55,972 bases of DNA from Bacillota bacterium (GTDB lineage Bacteria > Sysuimicrobiota > Sysuimicrobiia > Sysuimicrobiales > Segetimicrobiaceae). Positions 27,309-36,100 of this stretch are shown here, piece by piece. The position numbers were made by a program, and so were the translations under genes. The DNA lies in the NCBI GenBank assembly GCA_021324975.1, contig JAJPIA010000009.1, positions 1-55,972 of the forward strand. The letters are read 5' to 3'. Under the pieces are notes generated by a model. The model saw only the letters and a list, made by a program, of their open reading frames with translations, was not told the DNA's origin and searched no databases. The stretch's first letter is position 1, and every line of letters begins with the position of its first letter.

Positions 27309-27815
27309 GAGTCGGGCTCCTCTCCCGGCCGGACCGGCAGATTCTCGTTCACATTACGCCGCCCTGCTCGCTGCTGTTACGCGGCCATGGGTCGAAGAGA
27401 GCGGGTCGGGAGCGCAACTGGCGGAGTGATCAACACGCAGGCGGCGCCCGCACCGAACGATCGGTCGTCCAACAATGGCCACTCCTACGCCGTGTAGTGT
27501 TGGGGTTCTGTCCTCGTGCTCGCACTCCTGCCCAGCAAGCCTTCGCGCAACACTGTGGCGACGGGAGGATCCACGCTCGAGGGCCGGACGCGATCGATGC
27601 TACAAGGACAGGGCGCCCGCGCGAACGCGCCCCCTGTCGAAGCGGCCGAGCGAATCCCACCAACGGCGAAGATCGTCACGGTGGCTCCGCTCTGTCGCCG
27701 ACCGCTCGACCTTCACGCCTGCGTCAGAGTTGATCCCGGCATGCTGTCCATGACCGGATGAACCGCCGGGCCGATTCGTCCGTTTTGTTCCGAAAGGGGA
27801 GGACGGAGGTGTCGC
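27309..27815. other. 507-bp gap without a recognisable gene
   Basis: It separates the leftward binding-protein gene from the rightward two-gene operon, so promoters for both should lie here, but I see no good -35/-10 pair. Open frames on both strands are short, overlapping and have no family features. A GC hairpin (arms near 27607-27616 and 27629-27640, imperfect) is the only structure noticed. Confidence 0.5.
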
Positions 27816-27989
27816 ATGTCGCGCATCGGTCGCCCCATACGTGAAGTGACGTACGTGCCGGCGGAAGAACCGGTGCCGAACCCCGTGCGGTTGCCCGCGC
27901 CGCAGCGGGAGCGTGACAGGCCGTCGGAGCCGGATCGTACGCCGGGCAGACCTGCTCCTGTTCCCGAGGAAGCACCGACAGGACGTTGA
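27816..27989 (+). CDS. 57-aa proline-rich small protein
   Basis: Short ORF supported by GGAGG 6 nt before the ATG and by a 4-bp TTGA overlap with the next gene, typical of translational coupling. The product begins MSRIGRPIREVTYVPAEEPV and continues as a Pro/Arg/Glu-rich chain with no hydrophobic segment, so it is probably cytoplasmic and disordered. I recognise no family. Small proline-rich ORFs with a similar opening occur upstream of membrane proteins in some Actinobacteria, but that is memory and unverified. It is one of only two plus-strand genes outside the men operon. Confidence 0.65.
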   Translation: MSRIGRPIREVTYVPAEEPVPNPVRLPAPQRERDRPSEPDRTPGRPAPVPEEAPTGR

Positions 27990-28642
27990 TCTTTCGCGTC
28001 ACATGCGTGATCGTTCCGCTGATCGCGGGGTTCTTTGCGCTTTGTGCCTTCCACGCCGCGACAGAAATCCTGCTCTTTTATGGCGTGTTCGTTTGTCAGG
28101 GCGCGATCTGGGCGCTCTGGTGGTTCGAAATGCGCCCGGAATTGGCGCCGTTCTATCATCGCGTACCCGACTCGAAGCCGGTACCGGGATACGTCGAGGG
28201 GTGGCGGCGATGGCGCCTGTGTGAGACACCCGAAGGCGTTCGCCTTGGATCATTGTGGAACGATAGTGTGTGGCCGCCCCGAGTACGTATGGCCGCGGAC
28301 CGGAGGCTCTCGTGCCACGGCGCCGGTCTGTACGCGTACCGCCGACTGGATTTTGCGGTGCGCGACGCTACGGCGTTCCGTGGCACCGGCAGGCGCTCGC
28401 TCATCGGTCCCCAACCCCAGGTTTTTGGCCGCGTTGCTCTGTGGGGGCGGGTCATCGAGTGCGAACGCGGCTGGCAGGGAGAGTTTGGGTATCCGCAGGC
28501 GCTGTACATGGTCGGGCTGCGCGGCGATGTCCGCGCAGCGCTCCAGCGCGACTACGCGATCGAGATCTACGCCGTAACCGCGAAGGAGTTGTGTGACCTC
28601 GCGGCCCGCGAGCGGGCGGAGGTCACACGCGGCCGCGCCTGA
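27986..28642 (+). CDS. Uncharacterised membrane-anchored protein
   Basis: 218 aa from a TTG start that overlaps the preceding stop. An N-terminal hydrophobic region (residues about 3-42: VTCVIVPLIAGFFALCAFHA, then FYGVFVCQGAIWALWW) suggests two helices. The cytoplasmic part has EGWRRWRL, SCHGAGLYAYR and VFGRVALWGRVIECERGWQG followed by EFGYPQALYM. The order W-R-W-R, C-x-x-GLYAYR, GRVALWGRVIE-x-E-x-GW resembles a conserved but uncharacterised bacterial family, known to me only as hypothetical proteins. The C-terminal approximately 30 residues are helical and charged. The function is not inferable; it is convergent with the HtrA-like gene downstream. Confidence 0.7.
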   Translation: MIFRVTCVIVPLIAGFFALCAFHAATEILLFYGVFVCQGAIWALWWFEMRPELAPFYHRVPDSKPVPGYVEGWRRWRLCETPEGVRLGSLWNDSVWPPRVRMAADRRLSCHGAGLYAYRRLDFAVRDATAFRGTGRRSLIGPQPQVFGRVALWGRVIECERGWQGEFGYPQALYMVGLRGDVRAALQRDYAIEIYAVTAKELCDLAARERAEVTRGRA

Positions 28643-28734
28643 CCAATGCCACCCCGCCACGTGCCGGGCGACGCCGGACGGATGCATTCATGGGGCAGCG
28701 TGGCGCCGCGCGCCGTGGCCTCACTGGTGGAGGG

Positions 28735-29910
28735 CTACGGTGCCGTGGGCCGGAACACCCGGTAGCCCAGCGTGTACGTCACTTCAAAGCTGAGGCCGAA
28801 TGGGAACACGGTGTCATTCCAGGCGGAGTAGTTCAAACACACGGTCATCGGCGGCAGGTGTAAGTTTGGCAGCGCGCCCGCAAACTGCCGCGCCGTGGTC
28901 CCGTCGACCCGACCAAACGACAGCGGGCTCTGCGCCGGGGCGCCGCCGTCCTTCGACAGCCATGTGACCACGTGCAGCGCGCCGTTCACGTGGATCGCCG
29001 CGTCGACTTCGTCGAGCAGCGCCGCCTGGGGCGGCGGAGGCGTGCAGTTGACTCCCAAGCGATCTTGCTTCGCGCGCGGCCCGATGCCCCCGCTCCGAAA
29101 CGTCAACGGGATCGGCCGCGGCACGGTGAGCGGGAGGGACAGCACGTTGGAGGCGGCCCCACCGGCCGATGCGTGCTGGACCAGCGCTCGCCCAACGTTG
29201 ATGGGGACCGCGAGATTGAAATTCTGCGCTCCCGCGACGGAGGCATCCATGATGCCGATCACGTTGCCGTCGACGGATAGGACGGGCCCCCCGCTGTCGC
29301 CCGGGTTTGCGGAGGCGTCCACCTGAATAAACCGGTCTTGCGCCCGCAGGGCGCTGACGATCCCCTGGTCAACGGTCACCGTGGGCGCACCGGGCGACGG
29401 GAATGGGTAGCCGATGACCACGATCCGTGCGCCCACCGACACCGCGTCGGAGTCGCCGAGCGTCAGCGCGTGGACCCTGTTGTGGGGCAGGCTCGGCACG
29501 CGCAGCAGCGCGACATCGTGATCGGTGTCGATGGCGATGACGTCCGCACCGAGTGCCGGATATCCCGGAAGGGTTACCGTGATCTGGCTCGCCGTCGCGA
29601 CCACATGAAGCGCGGTGAGCAGCAACCCGTCGCTGTCCGCGACGAACGCCGTCCCGGACTGGACGGGTTGGCCGCTCGAATCCAGCGCCGCCACGAAGGC
29701 GACCGACGGTGTCGTGGCGCTGACGAGGGGCACGAGATTCGAGGGCTGGGACAACCCCGGGGGAATCGCCGCGAGGGCGCACACCAGCAGTGCCATCGGG
29801 GGTGCACCGCGCCGCAGCGCTCGCCGGACGCTCTCTAGCGCCGTCGGTCGCGCCGCGATCGCATCATGGTGGCCGCGCGGCCGGTCCACACAATGCTCGG
29901 ACCAGCCCAT
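28735..29910 (-). CDS. HtrA-like serine protease with novel C-terminal domain (paralogue 2)
   Basis: 391 aa. A long basic N-terminus leads to a hydrophobic signal (MALLVCALAAIPPGL). The S1C-type protease domain shows triad His in LLTALHVV, Asp in HDVALLRV and Ser in NPGDSGGPVLS. Instead of a PDZ domain it has an approximately 130-residue C-terminal region with CTPPPP, LHVVTWLSKDGG, a central Cys in TVCLNYSAWN and EVTYTLGYRVF. The start at 29910 lies 4 bp past the upstream stop and lacks a ribosome site, so it may be reached by coupling; the ATG at 29796 is an alternative. Likely periplasmic or secreted. Confidence 0.82.
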   Translation of the reverse strand: MGWSEHCVDRPRGHHDAIAARPTALESVRRALRRGAPPMALLVCALAAIPPGLSQPSNLVPLVSATTPSVAFVAALDSSGQPVQSGTAFVADSDGLLLTALHVVATASQITVTLPGYPALGADVIAIDTDHDVALLRVPSLPHNRVHALTLGDSDAVSVGARIVVIGYPFPSPGAPTVTVDQGIVSALRAQDRFIQVDASANPGDSGGPVLSVDGNVIGIMDASVAGAQNFNLAVPINVGRALVQHASAGGAASNVLSLPLTVPRPIPLTFRSGGIGPRAKQDRLGVNCTPPPPQAALLDEVDAAIHVNGALHVVTWLSKDGGAPAQSPLSFGRVDGTTARQFAGALPNLHLPPMTVCLNYSAWNDTVFPFGLSFEVTYTLGYRVFRPTAP

Positions 29911-29914
29911 CTGC

Positions 29915-31003
29915 TCAGTTCGGCGTCGGAATGGTAGAGGGCACGTTGAACACCCGGTACACGAGGGTGTACGTCACATCGAACGTGCGCTGTGCGCCGC
30001 CTCCGTCGTTATTGTACACGAGATAGTTGAGGCAGACCACGCGGGGCTGCGCATCCACCGTCAAGGGCTGGACCAGTTGTTGCGGTACCGTGTCGTCGAT
30101 CAGCCCGAACTTGCGCGGATCCTCCGGGGGCAGCCCTTGGTCCCACGAGAGCCAGGCGAGCATGTGCAACGGCTTCTGCACGTCCATTTTGACGCGGATC
30201 TGCGCGAGCGCGGCGGCGTTCGGAGGCGGCGGGGCGCAGGCGGTTCCCTCCCGTTCCTCATGCGCTCCCGGGCCGATGCCGCTGCCGGAGTGGCCGAGGG
30301 TGACCTCGTGGAGGGATGTCAGCGGTAGCGGCAGCGCCGCCAAGGCCGATGCCCGTTGGAGGAGCGGTCTGGCGAAGTCGATGGGCACCGCGAAGTTGAC
30401 GGCCTGGGCGCCGCTGAGGGAGGCGTCGACGATACCGATCACCCGACCGTCCCCGGTGAGGACCGGGCCGCCGCTGTTGCCGGGATTGATCGCGGCGTCA
30501 ATTTGAATCATCCCCGCCTGCTGACGGAGCGCGCTCACGATGCCTTGCGTCACCGTGACATTCGGGTGGTCCGGCGATGATAAGGGGTAGCCTACCACGA
30601 CGATTCCCTGCCCCAACTGGACGCCGGTTGAGTTCCCAAGAGCGAGCGGCGCGTGGACTCCCGGTATACCGCTCACTCGGAGCAATGCAAGATCGTGACC
30701 GGTGTCGATGCCGATGACGTCGGCGGGCTCCGGGGTCGCGGCCGAGAGCTGAACGGAAACTTGGTGCGCGTCCTGCACGACGTGCAACGCCGTCAACAGC
30801 AGCCCCGGAGCCACCACGAACGCGCTTCCGCCACTCGTCGGCTTGCCGTCCTGGTCTTTGGCGATCAGGAACGCCACCGATGGACTGACTTGGGTCACCA
30901 AGTCCACGAGCGATTGCGCGCGAACGTCACCGGGGGTGCCCCAGATCACCACACAAACCATCGACGCCAACCCGAGCCGCTGCCAGGTGTTCCTGCTGCG
31001 CAT
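29915..31003 (-). CDS. HtrA-like serine protease with novel C-terminal domain (paralogue 1)
   Basis: 362 aa from the ATG at 31003, chosen because AGAGAGTAGG ends 4 nt upstream and MRSRNTWQRLGLASMVCVVI is a good signal peptide; a TTG at 31048 would add 15 residues. Triad: His in LLTALHVVQD, Asp in GHDLALLRV, Ser in NPGNSGGPVLTGDG. The C-terminal domain matches that of the neighbour (CAPPPP, LHMLAWLSWDQG, VVCLNYLVYN, DVTYTLVYRVF), so the pair arose by tandem duplication. No PDZ domain is seen. Confidence 0.84.
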   Translation of the reverse strand: MRSRNTWQRLGLASMVCVVIWGTPGDVRAQSLVDLVTQVSPSVAFLIAKDQDGKPTSGGSAFVVAPGLLLTALHVVQDAHQVSVQLSAATPEPADVIGIDTGHDLALLRVSGIPGVHAPLALGNSTGVQLGQGIVVVGYPLSSPDHPNVTVTQGIVSALRQQAGMIQIDAAINPGNSGGPVLTGDGRVIGIVDASLSGAQAVNFAVPIDFARPLLQRASALAALPLPLTSLHEVTLGHSGSGIGPGAHEEREGTACAPPPPNAAALAQIRVKMDVQKPLHMLAWLSWDQGLPPEDPRKFGLIDDTVPQQLVQPLTVDAQPRVVCLNYLVYNNDGGGAQRTFDVTYTLVYRVFNVPSTIPTPN

Positions 31004-31242
31004 TGCGCCTACTCTCTTTGGGATTCCGATCAAATAGACCGTCCCCAATCATGTACTGCGCCGCCGCGGCTCTTCCCCGCTCGTGCCGTGGCGTCACGGT
31101 GCGTGACGCTCGCATCGCTCCGTACTCCGCCGGGTGGTTGCGGGGGCTCGCCACCCCTCAGCGCGCTCCGAGATGCCGGACGCCTGCGAACGGCCGCAAC
31201 GGCGCGACGTGCCCGCCGCCCGTGTCTACGCGCACCGCGGCG

Positions 31243-32178
31243 CTAACGGCCGGCGCCCAGCAGCATGCTCGCCCCCAGGAGCAGCCCGAGCCACAGGTCG
31301 AGTTCCGCAGTCTTGCGGAGGGCGCGGTTCAGCGTCGCGGCGTCGGCGTTCCCGACCACGGCGCGGACGAGCGTCGCGCCGAGCGGCACGGCCAGCCAGG
31401 GAAGCCAGAACCACCCTCCCACCAATCCCCACGCGCGCATAAACACCGGCGCCGCGCCGGCCCCGGCGAGGCAGGCGACGTACAACGTCGTGGTCCCCCG
31501 GCGGCCGAGACGCACCGCCAGCGTCCGCTTGCCGGCCGCGCGGTCGGTCTCGGCGTCGCGGAGGTTGTTGACGACCAACACGGCCGTCGCCACCAGACCG
31601 ACGGGGACGGATGCAGCGACTGCGAGCGCGCTGATGACCCCCGTCTGCACGTAAGCGGTGCCCACCACGGCGACCACCCCGAAGAACGCGAACACGGAGA
31701 GCTCGCCCAGACCATGGTAGCCGAGGGGCCAGGGGCCGGCCGTGTAGCCGAGACCGGCTCCGATCGCCATCGCCCCCACCAGCACAACGGGCCAGCCATA
31801 CCGCAGAGCAAACACGGCACCCACCAGGCCGGCCACCCCGAAGCACACGACGGCGCCCGCCGCAACCCGCTTGGGGGCGAGCAGGCCGCTCGCCGTGGCC
31901 CGGACGGGACCGCGGCGTGAGGGAGTATCCGCGCCGCGCATGAAATCCAGCACATCGTTGGAAAGATTGGTGCCGACTTGAATGGCCAGCGCCACGATCA
32001 AGGCTCCCACCGCGGCCCAGGGTTGGACCGCGCCGCCGTGCACCGCGGCCGCCGACCCGACCAGGACAGGCGCGACGGCCACGGACAATGTGGGGATCCT
32101 CGCGGCGACCAGCCATGCGCGCCACGTTCCCGTGTGCGGCGCCGTGACCGCGCCGGCGGGCTCGTTTGAGACGCTCAT
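31243..32178 (-). CDS. menA: 1,4-dihydroxy-2-naphthoate polyprenyltransferase
   Basis: Integral membrane prenyltransferase of the UbiA superfamily, 311 aa, which attaches the isoprenoid tail to DHNA. The two Asp-rich motifs are TNLSNDVLDFMRGAD and VNNLRDAETDRAAGKRTLAV, the latter diagnostic of MenA; eight to nine helices surround them. The start overlaps the menG stop by 4 bp (ATGA). The neighbours are the other menaquinone genes. About 240 bp separate its end from the HtrA-like gene downstream; that stretch holds an imperfect inverted repeat (31090-31107) but no clear terminator. Confidence 0.94.
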   Translation of the reverse strand: MSVSNEPAGAVTAPHTGTWRAWLVAARIPTLSVAVAPVLVGSAAAVHGGAVQPWAAVGALIVALAIQVGTNLSNDVLDFMRGADTPSRRGPVRATASGLLAPKRVAAGAVVCFGVAGLVGAVFALRYGWPVVLVGAMAIGAGLGYTAGPWPLGYHGLGELSVFAFFGVVAVVGTAYVQTGVISALAVAASVPVGLVATAVLVVNNLRDAETDRAAGKRTLAVRLGRRGTTTLYVACLAGAGAAPVFMRAWGLVGGWFWLPWLAVPLGATLVRAVVGNADAATLNRALRKTAELDLWLGLLLGASMLLGAGR

Positions 32179-32975
32179 CTCGCATCACCGGGCCGTGTCG
32201 CAAGGTGGATCACGGCCACGCCGGTGAGCAGGTTGACGTACCGCACGTTCGCGAACCCGGCGCGCCGCAGTGCGTCGGCGAACTGATCTTGATCGGGCCA
32301 ATGCCGGATCGACGTGGGGAGGTACAGATAGGCGTCCTGGTGGCCGGTCAGTGCGCGGCCGACGCGCGGTACGACGGCGAAGGAGTACGCGTCGTAGACC
32401 GCGCGCAGCGCGGCGTTGCTGGGACGGCCGAACTCCAGCACCGCGAGCCGCCCGCCCGGCTGCAGGACGCGCCGTAGTTCACCGAGCGCCGCCGCAGGCC
32501 GGCCGACGTTCCGGATGCCGAACCCGACGGTCGCGACGTCGAACGCGCCGTCGGCGAGCGGCAACGCCTCCGCGTCGCCCAGGACAAATTGGCAGATCCG
32601 ATGAAGGCCGGCCGCGGTAGCCCGCCGCCGGCCGATGTGTAACATCGCCTCGCTGAAGTCGATGCCTACGACCGTTCCGCCGCGGCCGACCTGCCGGGCG
32701 AGGAGCAGGGCGAGGTCGCCCGTCCCGCAACACAGATCCAACGCACGTCCCGGGGCTGGGGCGCGGAGGAGCCGCACGGCACGACGCTTCCATGTCAGAT
32801 GGAACCCCGCGCTGAGCAGCGTGTTGGCCAGGTCGTAGCGTGGCGCGATGGCGTTGAACATGCCGCGTACATACCGTGTCTTCGCTACATCGGAGATAAG
32901 ACCGCGGCCGACACGGTCACCCGTCGCACCTCGCCGGCGCCTGCTGGTCACACCGTACTGTTCCGTGAGGGGCAC
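32175..32975 (-). CDS. menG: Demethylmenaquinone methyltransferase
   Basis: SAM-dependent methyltransferase (UbiE/MenG family) that performs the last step of menaquinone synthesis. It shows FNAIAPRYDLANTLLSAG, SAM motif I ALDLCCGTGDLALLL, VVGIDFSEAML, LPLADGAFDVATVGFGIRNV, and LQPGGRLAVLEF. I place the start at the GTG at 32975, where AGAGGA lies 5 nt upstream, giving 266 aa with a basic N-terminal extension of about 38 residues. The ATG at 32861 would truncate the normal N-terminus. It is divergent from menFD; coupled by overlap to menA. Also called ubiE. Confidence 0.93.
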   Translation of the reverse strand: MPLTEQYGVTSRRRRGATGDRVGRGLISDVAKTRYVRGMFNAIAPRYDLANTLLSAGFHLTWKRRAVRLLRAPAPGRALDLCCGTGDLALLLARQVGRGGTVVGIDFSEAMLHIGRRRATAAGLHRICQFVLGDAEALPLADGAFDVATVGFGIRNVGRPAAALGELRRVLQPGGRLAVLEFGRPSNAALRAVYDAYSFAVVPRVGRALTGHQDAYLYLPTSIRHWPDQDQFADALRRAGFANVRYVNLLTGVAVIHLATRPGDAR

Positions 32976-33037
32976 ATCGTTCCTCTCGGCGCGACGCGTC
33001 GCCGGGAGAGCAGCCGCGGCGGGAAGACGCGAGCGAT

Positions 33038-33067
33038 TTGACGCGGCGTATCCCCGCGGGGTATAAG
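33038..33067 (+). promoter_or_regulatory. Promoter of the menFD-menH-menB-menE operon
   Basis: TTGACG (33038-33043) and TATAAG (33062-33067) are 18 bp apart; the predicted start is near 33074. The spacer contains a 10-bp palindrome (CCCCGCGGGG, 33052-33061). Confidence 0.7.
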
Positions 33068-33071
33068 GGGG

Positions 33072-33091
33072 TAGACCGACTCGTCGGTCTA
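33072..33091 (+). promoter_or_regulatory. 20-bp palindrome over the men start site, TetR-type operator candidate
   Basis: Perfect inverted repeat: TAGACCGA, CTCG, TCGGTCTA. It covers the predicted +1 and lies 30 bp before the menF start. The GACCGAC/GTCGGTC arms resemble TetR/AcrR-family operators. No TetR gene is present in the window. Confidence 0.55.
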
Positions 33092-33121
33092 ATGTCCTTG
33101 AGAGCCAGGAGATTCGCCGCG

Positions 33122-36100
33122 ATGAACCGCGGGACGCATCCCGAATGCGAGCGCATCGACTTACGACGCTCCCCCGGTGACCAAGACGCCGTCCTGGCGC
33201 CGTTTCACGAATGTGCCGCGCGCGCATGCGATCGGGCTCGTGCGCTGCGGCGTCCCGTGCTCGCTTGGACCGCGGTTCGCGTGGCCGGCACGCTCGACCC
33301 CGTCACGGTTTTTGATCGCGCCGCCCGCCACACGCGCCACCGAATTCTCTGGCTGCGCCCAGCGGATCGCTGCGGTCTCGTCGGGTTAGGGGCGGCGTGG
33401 ACCTGCGTGGCCGAGGGAGCCGACAGGTTCGCGCGGGTCGAAGCGGGGTGGCGTTCGATTCTCGATGGCGCCGTGGGGCACGGTTCGGGCGGTCCCATCG
33501 CGCTCTACGGGTTTGCCTTTGCACAGGAGAGCGCGGTCTGGGACGGGTATCCTGCCGGCCTGCTGATCGTTCCGCGGCTCACCCTGCACTGGAGCGATGG
33601 TGAGATCCGTTTGATTCTATCGACGGTCGCCGAGACGCACGGGATCGAAGGTGCGCACCGCGATGCGACGGCGCTACTGGCCGTATGCGCGGCGGCGCTC
33701 GGGACCGGCGTCCCCGACGCTCAGGACGCCTGCGCGCACAGGTCGGGGCGGCAGGCGCTCCGCGTCACCGCTCAATTTCCCTCGGAGGCAGATTGGAAGC
33801 AATCGGTTCGCGATACGGCAACCGCCGTATCCAGTGGTCGCCTGCAGAAGGCCGTCCTGGCCCTTGGCATGACGTTGCGCGGGGAGCGACTCGATCCGGC
33901 CATCGCGCTGCGCGAGCTCCGAGCGGCGTATCCCGCGTGCACGATCTTTGCTTTCGATCGCGGAACCCGCTGCTTTCTCGGTGCGACGCCGGAGCGGCTG
34001 GTCCGCGTTCACCGCGGCGAGATCGAGGTCGCCGCGCTGGCCGGGTCCGCGCCGCGCGGGCGCACGGGCAACCATGATCGTGCACTCTGCGAAGGCCTGC
34101 TGCGGAGCCCCAAAAATCGCCTCGAGCACGCGCTCGTCGTGGACGCCCTCAGGGGCGCGCTCGCGGACATCGCCGCGTTCGCGCCGCCCGGGGCCGGCCC
34201 ACACGTGCTGAGCCTGCGCAATACGCACCATCTTTACACGCCGCTTCGAGCGGCCCTGCGCGAGCGCCGCTCGGTGCTCGCGCTCATCGCCCGGCTGCAC
34301 CCGACCCCGGCGGTGGGAGGGATGCCGCGAGACACGGCGCTGGCGTGGATACGCCGGCACGAAGGGTGGGACCGCGGGTGGTACGCCGGCCCCATCGGCT
34401 GGATGGACTGGGAAGGCGAGGGGGACGCCGCCGTGGCGATCCGGTCCGCGCTCGTCTCGGAGACGGAGGCCACGCTGTTCGCGGGCTGCGGTATTGTCGC
34501 TGAGTCCGATCCGGAGCAAGAATTCAGAGAGACGCGCTGGAAACTGCAGCCGCTCCTCTCCGCGCTGTCTGTCGCGTGCGCGCCCGCGAGACAAGCCGGC
34601 AACGGCGGGTGGAGCGCGCGCGTCGGTCGGTCGTTAACCATGTCGGTACCGACGCCGGAGAACGCGACGTACGCGTGCGTCGGCGCGCTGCTCGACGAGC
34701 TCGTACGCGGCGGCGTGGCGCATGTGTGCCTCTGCCCCGGATCACGCTCCACGCCGCTCGCCCTCTGCGCCGCCCGGCAGCCAGGGCTCCGGGTGTGGAG
34801 TCTGATCGACGAACGCTCCGCGGGCTTTTTCGCGCTCGGGATGGCCAAGGCGTCGGGCCGTCCTGCCGCGCTCGTGACGACGTCGGGGACCGCGGCGGCG
34901 AATCTGCTGCCGGCCGTGATCGAAGCGCATTACAGCCGCGTCCCGCTCGTGGTTCTCACGGCCGACCGGCCCCGCGAGCTGCGGGACGTTGCGGCGCCGC
35001 AGACGATCGACCAGGTCCGGCTGTACGGCGGTTACGTCAAGTGGTTCGTCGATGTCGCCCCGCCGGAGGCGACGGACGCTATGCTCCGGTATTTCCGGAC
35101 GCTGGCCAGCCGAGCGGCCGGCACGGCGTGGGAACGGCCGGCCGGCCCTGTCCACCTCAACGTGCCGCTTCGCGAGCCGCTCGTGCCCACCGTAACCGCG
35201 GAGATCCCGCCGAAGGACGACCGCGCGATCCTCGCATGGGATGGGCGCTCGGATGACCACCCGTACGCGAGGATCTCCCAGGCCCGCCGGAGTCCCGCCC
35301 CGGACCTCGTCGGGCGCCTCGCCGAATCGCTGGCGCAGACGCCGCACGGGGTCATCGTCGCAGGCCCCCAGCTAGACCGCGAGCTTCCCGCGGCGCTGGC
35401 CGGGCTCGCCGCCGCCACCGGCTATCCGATCCTGGCAGACCCGCTGTCGCAACTGCGCTGCGGCCCCCACGACCGCCGGTTGGTTATCGACGCGTATGAT
35501 GCGCTGCTGCGGATCGACGAACTGGCGCGCGGGTTGGCCCCGGAGGTCGTCCTGCGCTTCGGCGGCATGCCGGCGTCGAAGGCGTTGGCCCGGTACATGG
35601 CGCTGCACGAAGCGGCCCGGCAGATCGTTGTGGATGGCGAAGACGGATGGACCGACCCCACCCACCTTGCGTCGGACATCGTGCACGCGGACGCCCGTTC
35701 GTTGTGCGAAGCGGTGGCGGCGCGCGTCATCGCTCGGGCCGACTTCCCCGTGGATCCCGGGTGGGCGGCGCGGTGGACACGTCTCGCCTTGGTCGCCCGC
35801 GAAGCGCTCAGCCACGGCGTCGCCGAGGTCGGCGACGCATTCGAGGGGAAAGTGTTCGCGGAACTCTGCGCGCTGCTTCCCGATGGAGCGACCCTGTACG
35901 TCGGCAACAGCATGCCGGTGCGCGATCTCGACACATTCTTCCCGGGGACACCCCGCTCCATTCGGATCCTCGGGAATCGCGGGGCCAGCGGGATCGACGG
36001 TCTCGTCTCGAGCGCGCTTGGCGCCGCCGCGGTGGCCGACGGACCGGTGGTTCTGGTGCTCGGCGACCTCTCGTTCTACCACGACCTCAATGGCCTCTTG

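Noticed and set aside
33038-33121. Upstream TTG start for menFD at 33038
   Set aside because: The TTG is part of the -35 box of a good promoter; the ATG at 33122 has a proper ribosome site downstream of the predicted transcription start.
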